Below, in pieces: positions 11,666-23,345 of a DNA stretch of 64,000 nucleotides. The notes below the pieces were generated by a model, which saw only the letters and a program-made list of their open reading frames with translations, ran no database searches and was not told the origin of the DNA. The DNA comes from Climacium dendroides. Its lineage: Eukaryota > Streptophyta > Bryopsida > Hypnales > Climaciaceae. Numbering within the stretch: position 1 is the first letter of the stretch; every line of letters starts with the position of its first letter. The stretch lies in assembly GCA_950106755.1 (NCBI GenBank), contig OX467082.1, positions 28,520,001-28,584,000 on the forward strand. The letters are read 5' to 3'. The position numbers were made by a program, and so were the translations under genes.

Positions 11666-11719
11666 CATATAAAAAAATGAATTAAAATAATCAACTTCAA
11701 TTAAAAGTAGTCAAGATTA

Positions 11720-13300
11720 TTACCTTGAGGGATACACAATTGAAGCAACCATGGTTGATGCAGGCAATGATTTAGCATGATTGAAATTTGTATAAGGATC
11801 CTCTTCTTCAAGGTCAGAACAAGTACTATCACCTCTAAATTCTTCAAATAGAGTACTTGGAAAATGCTTTGAATCCATGGTTTTAGGATTCAATGGATAG
11901 ATGTATGTCTTTCAAAAACCTGATTGGATATTGCTAACATTGAGAGCTTGTTGTAGTGCCTCAAAGGCTAAAGCTGCTAAGGATCTTCTATTGAAATTAC
12001 CATTAGCCCATGATGGATTTTTAACTGTAAATTTATCCTGAATAATTGAGAAATTTGTCTTAAAAGACTTGAACACATATACATCTAGTGGTTGGAGTTG
12101 ATGAGTAGTATGAGGAGGCAAGATAGCTATATCAACCTCCAAATTGACAGCTTTTGTAACAACAACAAGTGTCATCTGACTCTTGTGTCTATCAAATAGG
12201 AGCAAGTGTTTATATTCCTGTGAGACTCCTCTTGGAACAAATTTTTTGAAATGATCCAACTGACCTAAGAAGATTTCTTCAATGATCCAACCATTTTCTT
12301 GCATGACCATCTTAGCTCCCTACTTACAATCACCTACACAATCCCTTTTTACTCTAATTTCTGTGAAGATGTAGAGACTAGATATGGAATACCCTAAAGC
12401 ATTTGAGCAAACGATGACTGTCATCCATTTTTTGTTCCTAGATGTAGTACTCATTACATTCCTAGAACCTTTCACTCCAATGACTTTGATACTACCATTC
12501 TTTTGAGAAACAAACAATCCAGTTTCATTAGCATTTCATATTCGAGATGGTAGATAGCCCCCATTGAAGTAAGTCTCTCCTAGAAACTTGTAAAAACCAT
12601 CACATGCCTCCTTTGAGAGGCTCCTAGCCCTTTGAACATCTAAACTTTCAAGCCTCCTAAGAACAAGTTTAGAATGCTTTTTGCAGAAATACCTCCACCA
12701 ATGCTTCTTTGGGATGCCATTTCACTATAAGAAAACCTTGTTTTAGGTGACATTCAAAAAAACAGCCGACGTCAAAGGGAACGAATTTTAGGTGACGTTG
12801 AAAAAAACAACTTGTATTTTTCATGTCAATAATGATGTCCAATGGAACATTAATGGAGATAATTGTTGACAGAAAAACATAGGTTGTTTTCTTCAACGTC
12901 ACCTAAAATCCGTTCCCTTAGACATCGAAAATTTTGGTTTCTTCTAGTGTTTGTGAATGGTATCTATTACCCTCACAGATTTGTTGCACCTTACATCTAA
13001 GTAAAGTTAGAGAGACACAATGAGCTATTCTTTCTCTCTTCGTACTAAGCAACTAAGGCATTTTCTTCCTCTGTTGTAAGTACAGTGGGTGGACTACTTT
13101 TTTTGAGGAGACCTTTTCATTCTTCCATACTTTGATAGATGACTCTGGAATACAATAGTACCTAGTAGCCTCTCTCAACTTCCTTATCCCCACTGCAATA
13201 TCCTCCTATACCAACTACATAGTATTTGCAGTCCATTTTGCCTTCCCTTCTTTGCCACGCATAGGTTTCATTTTTGGAACGACATGTTAACATTGCACCA
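11720..13300 (-). pseudogene. pogo/jerky-like (Tc1-mariner superfamily) transposase, broken
   Basis: Minus-strand translation gives an N-terminal psq/CENP-B-type helix-turn-helix (GIRKLREATRYYCIPESS, about 13130-13200). It is followed by PFTNGIPKKHWWRYF, the DDE start (NANETG, where the first Asp is usual), KGSRNVMSTTSRNKKWMTV, LLLFDRHKSQ with the second Asp, and LPPHTTHQLQPLDVYVFKSFK with the third acidic position. The C-terminus IQSGF.KTYIYPLNP runs to a stop at 11720. Several stops and frameshifts (for example Trp to stop at about 12538, and a stop after SGF) make it inactive. A CACTA MITE (12723-12949) splits it. This family cuts and pastes DNA between TIRs; I did not find the TIRs of this copy. 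Confidence 0.85.
12723..12949. mobile_element. 227-bp CACTA-type MITE in the pogo/jerky-like transposase
   Basis: It starts CACTATAAGAAAACC and ends GGTTTCTTCTAGTG. It is flanked by the 3-bp duplication TTT on both sides (12720-12722, 12950-12952), and excision of element plus one TTT restores the transposase frame (..PFTNGIPKK..). Internally the arms repeat TTTTAGGTGACGTT in both orientations. CACTA elements typically duplicate 3 bp, so the class is well supported. Confidence 0.88.
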
Positions 13301-13448
13301 ACAGGTCAAACCCCACTTCAAACTCTCTAGGTCCATGTATGACTGCACAATTGCACATATGCACACATTTCATCAACACTATAATACAATATTAAGCACC
13401 ATCCTCAATCTTATTCAAAAAAGAGTTTCAACAACCTATAGATGAAAC

Positions 13449-13770
13449 TTACAATATATCAAGTTACACAAATATACAATATATCACAAAAACACAAAGC
13501 ACAACATATCAAGTTACACAAATATACAATATATCACAAAAACACAAAGCACAACATATCAAGTTACACAAATATACAATATATCACAAAAACACAAAGC
13601 ACAACATATCAAGTTACACAAATATACAATATATCACAAAAACACAAAGCACAACATATCAAGTTACACAAATATACAATATATCACAAAAACACAAAGC
13701 ACAACATATCAAGTTACACAAATATACAATATATCACAAAAACACAAAGCACAACATATCAAGTTACACA
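13449..13770 (+). repeat. 50-bp tandem repeat, about 6.4 copies
   Basis: The unit contains CAAGTTACACAAATATACAA, TATATCACAAAAACACAAAG and CACAACATAT and repeats with almost no change. Because 50 is not a multiple of 3 the frame rotates, so the 114-aa ORF over it is a by-product. There are no unique spacers, which excludes CRISPR. Confidence 0.97.
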
Positions 13771-13789
13771 AGTACCTATCCTTTAAATC

Positions 13790-16620
13790 TTATTAATTAA
13801 TTGTTCATTCTTCTTACATTATTTCAAGCACCCAAATCAATCCTATTGGATGGGTAATTGATGACCATGTACTCAATCTGCAATTGTACATTCCCAATTC
13901 TACACTCAACTTTTATGTTTCCATACAATCTTCTAGTGTTGGACTTTTGGCCTCTTGGTCTCTGGAACCCTCTTTCTGTACTATATTGTACATCTTCTCA
14001 TTTGTCAAGTTGCATAGCCTTTCTGCACCACTTGAGCAAAGCAATGCAAATAGTCTATCGTGAGCAAACATTTTTGTTCAAAATTTACTCACATCAGCAG
14101 GATTAAGTAATTCAAAAAGACACTCGCAAGGAACATTCATTGTAGAGTGTCCGATTTATAGTAATTAAATTTTGAGAAATAAAATTGTGAAAAAATATGG
14201 AATCTTTCTAAACTTTATTTCCGTATATGGAAAAATTTCTCTACTCAAGAAAACAGTACTCCACATATGTGAAATTATTTAAGTATCCAGAATGGGTTGG
14301 CTCCCTTACTTAAATTCAAGACAAACATCTGCACCTAGTACTACGATCACTTGACAAGCTACAATTGAAGCCCTATACGTAAATGAGAAGATCTTCAATA
14401 GTGTTTATTACCTGCATTCCTCCAGGTTGTAAATCTTTTAGTGAGGATGTCCCGGCTTAGCAAACTTGCCACAAAGAAACATCATCAGTTATATTCTTAG
14501 ATGTGAAATGAAGTATTGATCAACAAAAACCAAGAACAAGAAAAGGAACTCATACTAAATATCTCATATGAAAAGAAAAAACAATATTTGCCCTAGTTTT
14601 GATAGCTTCATATGTAAGTGGGAACAACAACTATTTGGAGAATATGAAAGCACTAAAAAATTAATTACAAAATACTCTTCATAAAGGTCCAGAGATAAAT
14701 GCAATATTCTTTGTGAAGGTCAGATTTGACAGTACTGTTGAAATACTTTGTTGAATGGCCTTGGAAGTTGAAATTCAATGAATTTTCAAAATATTTCACA
14801 TATATACAATATAGTAGTTTCACTTGAGATGTACATACTAGATATGAATCAATTTCCAATCCAAGAATTGAACTGTGCAACCACATGGCCCTTGAAGAAA
14901 ATCATGCGTCTATTCGCATACAATACAATACCTCCTGTTGTGATTCTTCTTTGCTAGAGTTTTGTTTACACTAAGTTCCGTTGCTTATAAATCCTCGAGT
15001 CACAATTTTTCAAGCACAACTAGTCAATTCGCAAGGACGCTCATTGATCGTTAACAATGTCATATGGACAGTATTTGATGTTATCTTACCTTGGCATACA
15101 ACTCCACCAGTGCACAAGAAAACACAGATATACACAACCAAGCATGAGAAGTATGAAAACTACAACCAAATAACTGAAGAGTCCAAGAGAAAATATTAGT
15201 CATGTTACCAGTTCTTCAAGCCAATTCTTTCAACACCGTATACATAAGCACCACTACGTAAGAAGCAAATGAGTTCTTCTTCGTGTAATGCACTTGATTA
15301 AAAATTATGGAAGCCACCGCCTCCACTCTCTAATCCTGAAATGTTGTCAATATCATAGCAAGCATACGATGAAATCTATGTCTCTTTTTTAACAATTTAG
15401 CTTCATACACTCAAAGTTGTACAAGATCTAGTTATGTATCTAGAAGTGAAACATTGAACCCCTAGATGATGGAAAGTGCAAGCGTGCGGGTGCACCATAA
15501 CTCTCACATACCCAAAACCAAAGGCGTGAAGCATGGGGAGAGGAAGCATGAAGCAGAGATGAAATAAGTGGTTTGCAAGCGGCTAGGTTTGCAAACAAGG
15601 TGGCACCTCAATGCATAAACTACCCTAAGTTGTACAAGTGCAACAGAAATACCAAAGCAACGAAGAACAAAAACTAAGTTACTCTACGAGGATGAAGGAA
15701 ACTCTAATTGTATGTTAGAGTTTTGTGCACAAGTATAGGGCCCTACATGCATAAAGATAGCGGCTTGCGCAACGATAGGGCCATGTACTCTAGTTGTATT
15801 CCAATTTGGATTTCTTTTTAGTGCATCCTAGTTGGTTGGTAGTTGCCAGTAGTTAGTTGTCTCTTTGTCCTAGTAGGTAACCGTTAGTTTGTGTTTCCTA
15901 TTTGATTTGTGTTTTCTTGTTGATTTTCATCGACTATTGAGAGAGCTAGTGTGTGTCCCGGCCATCTTGAGCCGTGTGTTTCTTGTTTATGTGTGTGTGT
16001 TTTGAAGTTTAAGTGAGAAGTCTGTGTGTTAGAATGTTAGTTATATGTTGAATGTATGTATGTCCTAATTGGTGAAGAATTTGTGGAATGAAGATGATAA
16101 GATGTTTTTGTGTATATGAAAGTGAGACGTGATAGATTTTTAAGGTTGTAAGTTGGATAATGTGAATGTGGTGACGAAAGAAGAAGAATCTGTGCGATGC
16201 TTGTAGAAGGAAGTTCTACAATAAAATGTATTAATTGTGAAACAAAATTATAAGTTGTAACAATGAAGTTATTCACCATTTGGATTCATATGACTAAAAA
16301 TTACATACATATGTGTATGATGTGAATGTGAATTAAGTGACAGTGATTTTGTAAGCTTTGAACTTTCATAATGTCAATGTTATATTGTTATTACCAAATA
16401 ATTTTAAAAATTTGTTAAATTGAAGCAATTTTAGATTTTACAACAATTCATGTGTCCACAAAGTCTTTCAAATTTTCAAATTTGTCATTTCAATTTTTCA
16501 ATTTTGGTAACCATTGCTTGTGAGGAAAAAACTTTATTGAGTGATGATCATATATTCAATCAAGCTCAACAATGCTTCTAAGGTATACAATTTTCTATAT
16601 AGTTATTTTGAGAAAAATTT
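13790..16620. other. intergenic DNA, no gene seen
   Basis: Short ORFs only. The T/G-rich stretch 15780-16060 (GTGTGTGTTTT, TTTCTTGTTTATG) looks like retrotransposon LTR or leader text, but no paired copy or TG..CA boundary was found. Confidence 0.45.
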
Positions 16621-16624
16621 GACT

Positions 16625-17196
16625 CAAGGGGAGGTCACTCTATGCATTTACACAACCCATGTGAGGTGAAGATTTTGGACCCCTTACTTACTTCATAAAA
16701 TTTAATTTAAAGAAAATAAAAAAATTTGAATAGATTTTTCTACTTTAAAAGTTTGTATTTTGAATTATTGATATTTTTAAATTGAAAAAAATCAGTTACA
16801 AATTTTTGAAGAAAAAAGATACATTGTAGAGCTGAAAATAATTTTGGACCCCTTACTTCATAAAAAATTGTCTAAAAAATTAACAAAAAAATCCTAAAAA
16901 TAATTTTTTATTGAAAGTTTATTTTTCTTGAATATTGACGCAATGGTCATCCAAATATATTCTCTATAAATGTTTGAGTTGAAAATCATGTCATTTCAAT
17001 TCATTTTTCAACCTATTATAATAGTCATTTTAAATGTCATTTGAGTTGGGAATTTTTGGCAATAGATATTTATAGTCATTATTAATCAAAGTTCAAAATT
17101 ATAGGTTGAAATTATAGTATATTCCAAAGTAAATAAGGGGTCAAAAAATCACTTCAAATGTGGTACACAAAATCCCCATAGAGTGACCTCCCCTTG
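16625..17196. mobile_element. 570-bp non-autonomous TIR element
   Basis: The ends are perfect 20-bp inverted repeats, CAAGGGGAGGTCACTCTATG at 16625-16644 and its complement at 17177-17196. Similarity continues inward as a weaker inverted repeat (TTTTGGACCCCTTACTTACTT on the left against a TGACCCCTTATTTACTTTGG-like right arm). The middle is A/T-rich and codes for nothing. No clear target duplication, so the superfamily is open. Confidence 0.8.
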
Positions 17197-18560
17197 TTCA
17201 TACTTCAAAAGCGGTCTAATATATACTTCAAAAGTAGTCTAAGTTTAATGTACTATTTAAGGTTGGTAGGTTATTCCAACAATATGTAAAAGATTAGTAT
17301 GTATGTATAGAACACAAAAATCTATTTTTCATTAAATAGCATCAAATAAACTTCAAGTAGAATGTTATCAAAGGATTGTAGGTGCTTTGTAAGAAGACAA
17401 AGCATGAATTGGGTATCGCATTGTTTTACTTGCAACATTCATTGAATACATGTAAATATTCTTCCATAATGATATGGTTTTGGTTACACTTAAAAAAATG
17501 GGCAAATGTTTGATTATGAAAGAACGACTTCTTATTTGGAATGACTAAATAATGACTTGCAATCCTTAATTGCACAAGTATTGTTTTCTTTAAAGCATTT
17601 GAGTCATTTCGCAATTAGTAATATAACTTGAAGATGAGGAGTGAATGAAGTGCAAGGTTCGTTTGCTATATTTCGTTCATGTTGAGTATTGTAGTGAGGT
17701 AGTAACTGCATCTTCTAAGTACATTGTAACAACTGCAAATCCAAATCAAAACTATATTTTATTTACCAAAGGGGTCCACATGGCATCTCTACATTTGTTC
17801 TTAAATTTTTTTAAAGGGGTACCAAAATAATCCAATACTATGAAAATTTAAAGACATTCAAATTAATACACAAAGACATAGAAATGAACATTAAAAGACA
17901 TGTAGCTTCAAGAATTTGAGCTAGTTCGAAAAGTGTATTTTATATACAATGCAAACATATACTGATACTAAAAAGTTTCAAAGAGAGTCCAACATATGAA
18001 ATTTGGTTAAAAAAGGTTGAAGTTCATAAAACACTTCAAAGTTCATAAAAGGCAGATTTGGAAAACTACAACACTAAACTATTGTGTACATTACAATTTT
18101 CCAAAAGAATTAGAATATACATGGGTTGGTCTGTAGTGGTTTGAAGCAAGTCCACACTGGAAATATCTGCATCTTGAGTGCCTTCAATGAGAATGACGTT
18201 GTTGCATTCACACTCCAACTCTTTGAGAATATCATCTACAACAACAAATTTACATAAGTCATGCAAATAGAATCATACTATAAATTTCCATACAAAAAAT
18301 ATACATTAAACAAAATGGTTGGTCTGTAGTGGTTTAAAAATACCATTTTTGTTTGAGAGAGTTACATAGGACCTCATAATCGTGAACTGCACCTTCCCGT
18401 GCTTCATTCAAATCTCCTACAAGGTACTAGCGGCTCAAATCAACAAGTTGAGAACTTGAATTCTTGTACTCAAAAAATATATGAGTGTTATCCTCCATTT
18501 CAATATTGCCTAGCAGTGATTTTTTAAGCGGCAAAAAAAGGCCAAATTGCGATTTTTTTT
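17197..18560. other. AT-rich intergenic DNA, no gene seen
   Basis: No supported coding sequence. The phrase GGTTGGTCTGTAGTGGTTT occurs twice (18124 and 18318), a short direct repeat. Confidence 0.5.
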
Positions 18561-18569
18561 AACATGTTC

Positions 18570-19810
18570 CAAAGTGCTTATGAAATCAAGGGCAACAGAT
18601 GCATGTAATTCGTCAGAATCTCACCACCGTTGATCTTGTGGGAGCCTGACGTCGTGGCTTGACGTGGGCATGTCGCCCTCTGCTTTTGGCGCCCTGTCCT
18701 AGTCGGTGAACCGGATGCAGCTAGGTAGTGACATCTCCTAGGCTGAAACGACCAGGTTGGGGCCAACCGACTTGGGAACCAAATCAACCAATCGCCTCGC
18801 GCCTTCTTGCCGTCGCCAGCTTGTTGGCCTTGTCCTCGCCCATCATGAGAACTTCTTCGCCATTTTTTTATACGCAGTTTAGGCTAGTTCATGAGTTCAC
18901 GTTGTTGTTGGCAACGGTTTGGTCTCGTATGTGTATGTTCTTGAGATTTTGGTTTCATTAAGGAAAGTGGAAGTCGAATTCCAGTTCGAAAATTGTACTT
19001 AGCGTTGGTGATCATGGCGGGAGCAAGGCACGCGGGTGAGAAACTTCGTTTTGGCCGCTGGTTTGCAAGAATTCTTCTTCAAAATATATGCTTGGCCAAC
19101 ACGGATAGAGGTTTGCATTTCATACATGTACGCTGAGTTCATGAGTTGTGAGCTCACTGGTTTATGCTGTGTTGTTCAATCTCGGAGGATGTGCTCGAAG
19201 TTGGTTGCTGTGTTGTTCAATCTCTTGATTGCTTGTTGTCCATCTACTCCTGATTGCTTGTTGCGATCAATTTAGGGTATCCTACAATTGGCGACTGAGA
19301 GTGAAGTGAGATTGCAGTGCACGTTCGTGAGACTTTAGGAAAGCTAGCTTGACGTTAGGGTAATTGGAGTCGCAGTCACAATGGTTCTTGTTGGATCGGC
19401 CTTGTTCCGATATTGCAATCAGATTCCAAACACTGGTTTTTCGTCTTCCTTGTCTGGACTCACTCCACCGAGCTTGCACTCTGAATCTGCTCCGTCTACG
19501 ACCTCAGAATCCATTGTGGCGTGTAATGGAAGTGTTGGAAATGGCAGTTGCAATCGGAGCGGCGGGATGTCTGTCTGCGACAATTCATGGAAGAGGAAGG
19601 GGAGTGCATTCCACAAGTCCCGCGACGCAGGTCTAATCTTACTGTGCCTTTGCTCACTGCTGAGGATCCAGTACGCGCTGTGTCTTTCCTTCCGCCTACT
19701 GATTCTGTTGTCGAAATCATTGCTCTATCATCGGACGGATCTCGGTCTGTGCAAGGCGCGGAGACTGCAAAATCAACTAGGGCACACAATAATTTATTTT
19801 TTTTTGCTCT
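18570..19810 (+). other. GC-richer island with overlapping frames, possible gene fragment
   Basis: Base composition rises clearly above the flanks. From 19381 a plus-strand frame opens after a good start context (CACAATGG) and runs 143 codons; its first 60 residues are Ser/Thr/Gly-rich, like a plant organelle-targeting or disordered N-terminus. A second plus-strand frame (19548-19940) continues with RRRSNLTVPLLTAEDPVRAV and SVVEIIALSSDGSRSVQG. A single frameshift near 19600 would connect them. No family is recognised. It may be the 5' end of a lost or captured gene, or non-coding DNA of high GC. Confidence 0.3.
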
Positions 19811-21503
19811 GAAAAAAAGAACGGAGCCAATACTCTTCGCTAAACTCTTTTTAAATATAGCCAACCTTTCTATATGCGAAGTCTATTTGTGGCCACCCAC
19901 ACTCTATTTTAAAAAAGGTAAAAAAACCATTGTTGCTTAGATTGATTATGCTTTTGTAGAGTACTACCACTCTGTTGTATTCCAATCTACCTTGATGGGT
20001 AGGCAAATTCCAAGAAGCTAATGGAATATACTGCTCTGAACGTAGTATAGGCAGAAGAGTGCTTGGAAGAGTACTCCCCAATTGTTTTTTCAATTTGAAC
20101 CTACAATAAATCGCAGCTCTTTAGATAAGATTAGTATAAATTAGAATGATTCTATTTTTTGCAAATGAAGTATCGTGTTTGATGTACTCGTCAACTCCTT
20201 CAATTTGTTGAGATGTCACATTCCTATGAACACATTGAAAATGATCCTCATCCTTGTCTTTGATGCAATACCTAAGTATTCCAATGAAAATATGGAGTTA
20301 AGTATTACGAAGGATTTTCGTGAGAATGTGGTGTCCCATTGGGGCTTTTTCAAGTTCATTCCATCCACTATAAGAAAACTGCGTCTGCCTGGACATCCAG
20401 CCAAAAACGATGTATGTCCGCAAAAACACGATACGTCATAGAAGACGTTGGAGTGTCAGGCCGAAAAAGTGAAGATTTTGCTCTGATGTCTTTGATAGCA
20501 TTGCTAGATTTCAATCACAACATATTGATACTACAAAAAACAATGATGCAATGTAAGACATCCAAGTAGACACGAGATGCTTTCAAGGATGTCCACAATA
20601 ACATGTTCAGCCACGTCACCATCTTTGGTCAAACTTAGCTCAGAAGTTGATTTAGAATTTTGTTGTGGTCAGAGGTAAAGTGACTGCCCAAGGTTAAAAA
20701 GAGGACAATAGGCAGGTGGTGACTTCTAAAAGCTTATGTGGCATCTGACGTGACGTGGACATGGGTGATGAAGTAGCATGCCACGTCAGCATACTTGGCT
20801 TATCCATGTTCCGATCTTGGATGTCTTCGTGAACGTTACAAGTGATGTACTGACGTCCACATTGACGTCACTTCTGGTATCAACATTTTGTACTTACTAC
20901 GAATGTAACTTCAAACCATATACTATCCATTGTGCATTTCATTACGTCTAACTAGACTTGTAGGTGTTGTGGAAGCAATTGTAGTCTTCTTTGATGTCAA
21001 AATGACTATAGATGCATGACATGACTTTATGCCCAAGGTTGAATTTGCACATGATGCACGTCCTTCCTATATAGTACAAAATGACTTATATGTTTACTTG
21101 GTTTAGGTTCATTTTTGGGCTATTGAAGTCTTACATTTTGCGCACGTTCAACAAACTTCATTAGGATAAAATTCCACCCTATAAATATGATGTCACTTGT
21201 AGCACCAAACAAAATAGACTCTACCATAAAATGCACGTTCAAGATGCAACAGGTCTACTTAGAAGACATGAACATGCTGATGGCTTTGTATTTCTTAGAC
21301 GTCCTACGTGACGTCAAAATGCTGGCACAACAAACACATGTTAGTGATGTGAACACCCTATGTTTCCTCCTCAGATGCAATGTCATCGCTAACTACGGCA
21401 ACATACTCTCCACCATTGTCTGCTGGTTGGCGCACCGGGTCCACGATTTGTTGTAGTGGTTGTAGGCCATCGAAGTCCCTATCATTCACCAATTGCACCA
21501 TAT

Positions 21504-21735
21504 AAGAAAACTGTATTTTTTCTGATGTCAGGCCAAAAACGTTGTACGTCCAGAATAACATCATACGTCTGAGAAAACATTGGGATGTCACGTCAACGGA
21601 CGCTGGAAAAGCAGAGATTTTGGTTTGATGTTGTAGAAAGCATTGCTAAATTTCAGTCACAACATATTGGTGCTATGAAAAACAATGATGCAATCTAAGA
21701 CATTGTTGTAAACATCAGATGTTTTCAAAAATGTC
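21504..21735 (+). repeat. internal copy of the left end of the CACTA element
   Basis: From ATATAAGAAAACTGTA onward the sequence follows 20370-20600 for about 230 bp: TGTCAGGCC, GTACGTCCA.., AACATATTGGTGCTA, AAACAATGATGCAAT, TAAGACAT. The outermost CAC is mutated (CACCATATAAG). The element is therefore composite, either from insertion of a relative or an internal duplication. Confidence 0.8.
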
Positions 21736-23154
21736 CAGAATTTTTTTCAAAATGTTATAAGTTATATAGATTTAATTTATATAACAATTTTATATAAATT
21801 AGATGAATGGATTTGTTATGAAAAAAGGTTTACAAAATCATATCAATATTATATTATATAAAAATATTTATTTTTAACTTAAGATTTAAATTTTAAATTT
21901 TATTAGTTTAAAATCATAAATTTTGCATCAAATTTTAATAATTTTTATTGCTATTTCACCTTCTTAACTTATTATTTTCAAATCATTCATATCTAATGTG
22001 GGATGATTTTCTAGTATTCTTGGACTTTGAAATATTTGACATCTTAACCCTTAAAGGACCAAGGCCTTTTTTTTGCCAGAAAACATTGAAAATTGCCATT
22101 TCTGTAGCAAAGAGTAAAAGAAATTTTAATTTTTTTCCACATCTAACTATAGGATCTTACACCTAACAAGTAGAAAAAATTGTAGAAAAAATTTCAGAAT
22201 TTTTGACCGCATAGATTTAAAGTAGAAAAAACAAGTTTTTTAGCACATTGAGGGACTAGATTTTTTGACTTTGTAAAATTTTTGTTCTACAAAGTTTTGA
22301 GATTTAAATATTTATAGTAGAGAATTGAGTTGAGAGTTCAGTAAAATAAATAAAAAATAAAAAAACTTAAATTTCATTCTTAAGAAAATTGTTAAGTAGG
22401 AAGGAACAATTTAGATAGAAGGAAAATCTAAATTATTAATAAATTTTAGATGGAATTAAAATGCACTAATCCCAATGGTGAGATTGTTCTAGCAAGTAAA
22501 CCAAACCACGTAAAAATTTTATTTTGAATAAATTATAAAAATTGCATTCAGAAATGCATCCAACAAGTTATTTTTTTTCAAGAAGATGCTCTAATTGCCT
22601 AAAAAATGTCCATAACTTTCTCATAACAAATCCAATTGAAATGAATCAGAGTTTTCCAGATAGACAAAAATATAATCTACAATTGAAATTCCATGTTGAA
22701 TGTATTATTGTGCCATACTATATTGAAGTTGATGTTGCAAACAACCTAGATTTAATAAATGTGACTTTATCAATTAAATGTTCAAGGAGACATCTCCATA
22801 TATGTTGGAAATGACATGCAAATGTTCATCATGACATCATAAACAACAAATAAGATTTGTAGAAAATTTAGAAATAGTTGAAGCTAATGTTTAAAACAAC
22901 ATTGATGCGAATGTTTAATTTTATACTACAAATGTTCTTTTGAATGTTTACAATGATGTCGAAAAAAACATAACTAAGACATATAAATGTTTTTTAAAAC
23001 ATCATTTCAAACATTATTGTATTTATGTTGCTGTTCATATTTTAGTTTTATGTATCCCATATTGTTTGTCATGCCTCCTACACCCCACTAGTATAAAATG
23101 CTTGTCTTTTCATCAGTTAATAAGTAGATTTTTAAGCCATTCAATATACTTGAT

Positions 23155-23345
23155 AAATATAGTGTATGGCATGTTGTATATATATTGTATGGTGTATTTT
23201 GTATGGCATGTTGTATATATATTATATTTTGTATGGTGTATTTTGTATGATATGTTGTATATATTTTGTATGGTGTATTTTGTATGGCATATTTTATATG
23301 TTGTATTGCATATGATATACTATATATTGCATATTTTATATTGTG
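23155..23345 (+). repeat. degenerate TGTATGGTGTATTT satellite
   Basis: Irregular repetition of TGTATGG, CATGTTGTATATAT and GTATTTTGTATGG inside the CACTA element. It also creates a 159-aa Tyr/Ile/Cys-rich ORF that is not a gene. Confidence 0.85.

Noticed and set aside
13442..13786. 114-aa ORF with repeated KHNISSYT-like peptides
   Set aside because: It is only the frame-rotated translation of the 50-bp tandem repeat; no start context or homologue.
15780..16060. Solo LTR
   Set aside because: The T/G-rich text is LTR-like, but no TG..CA borders with target duplication were found.
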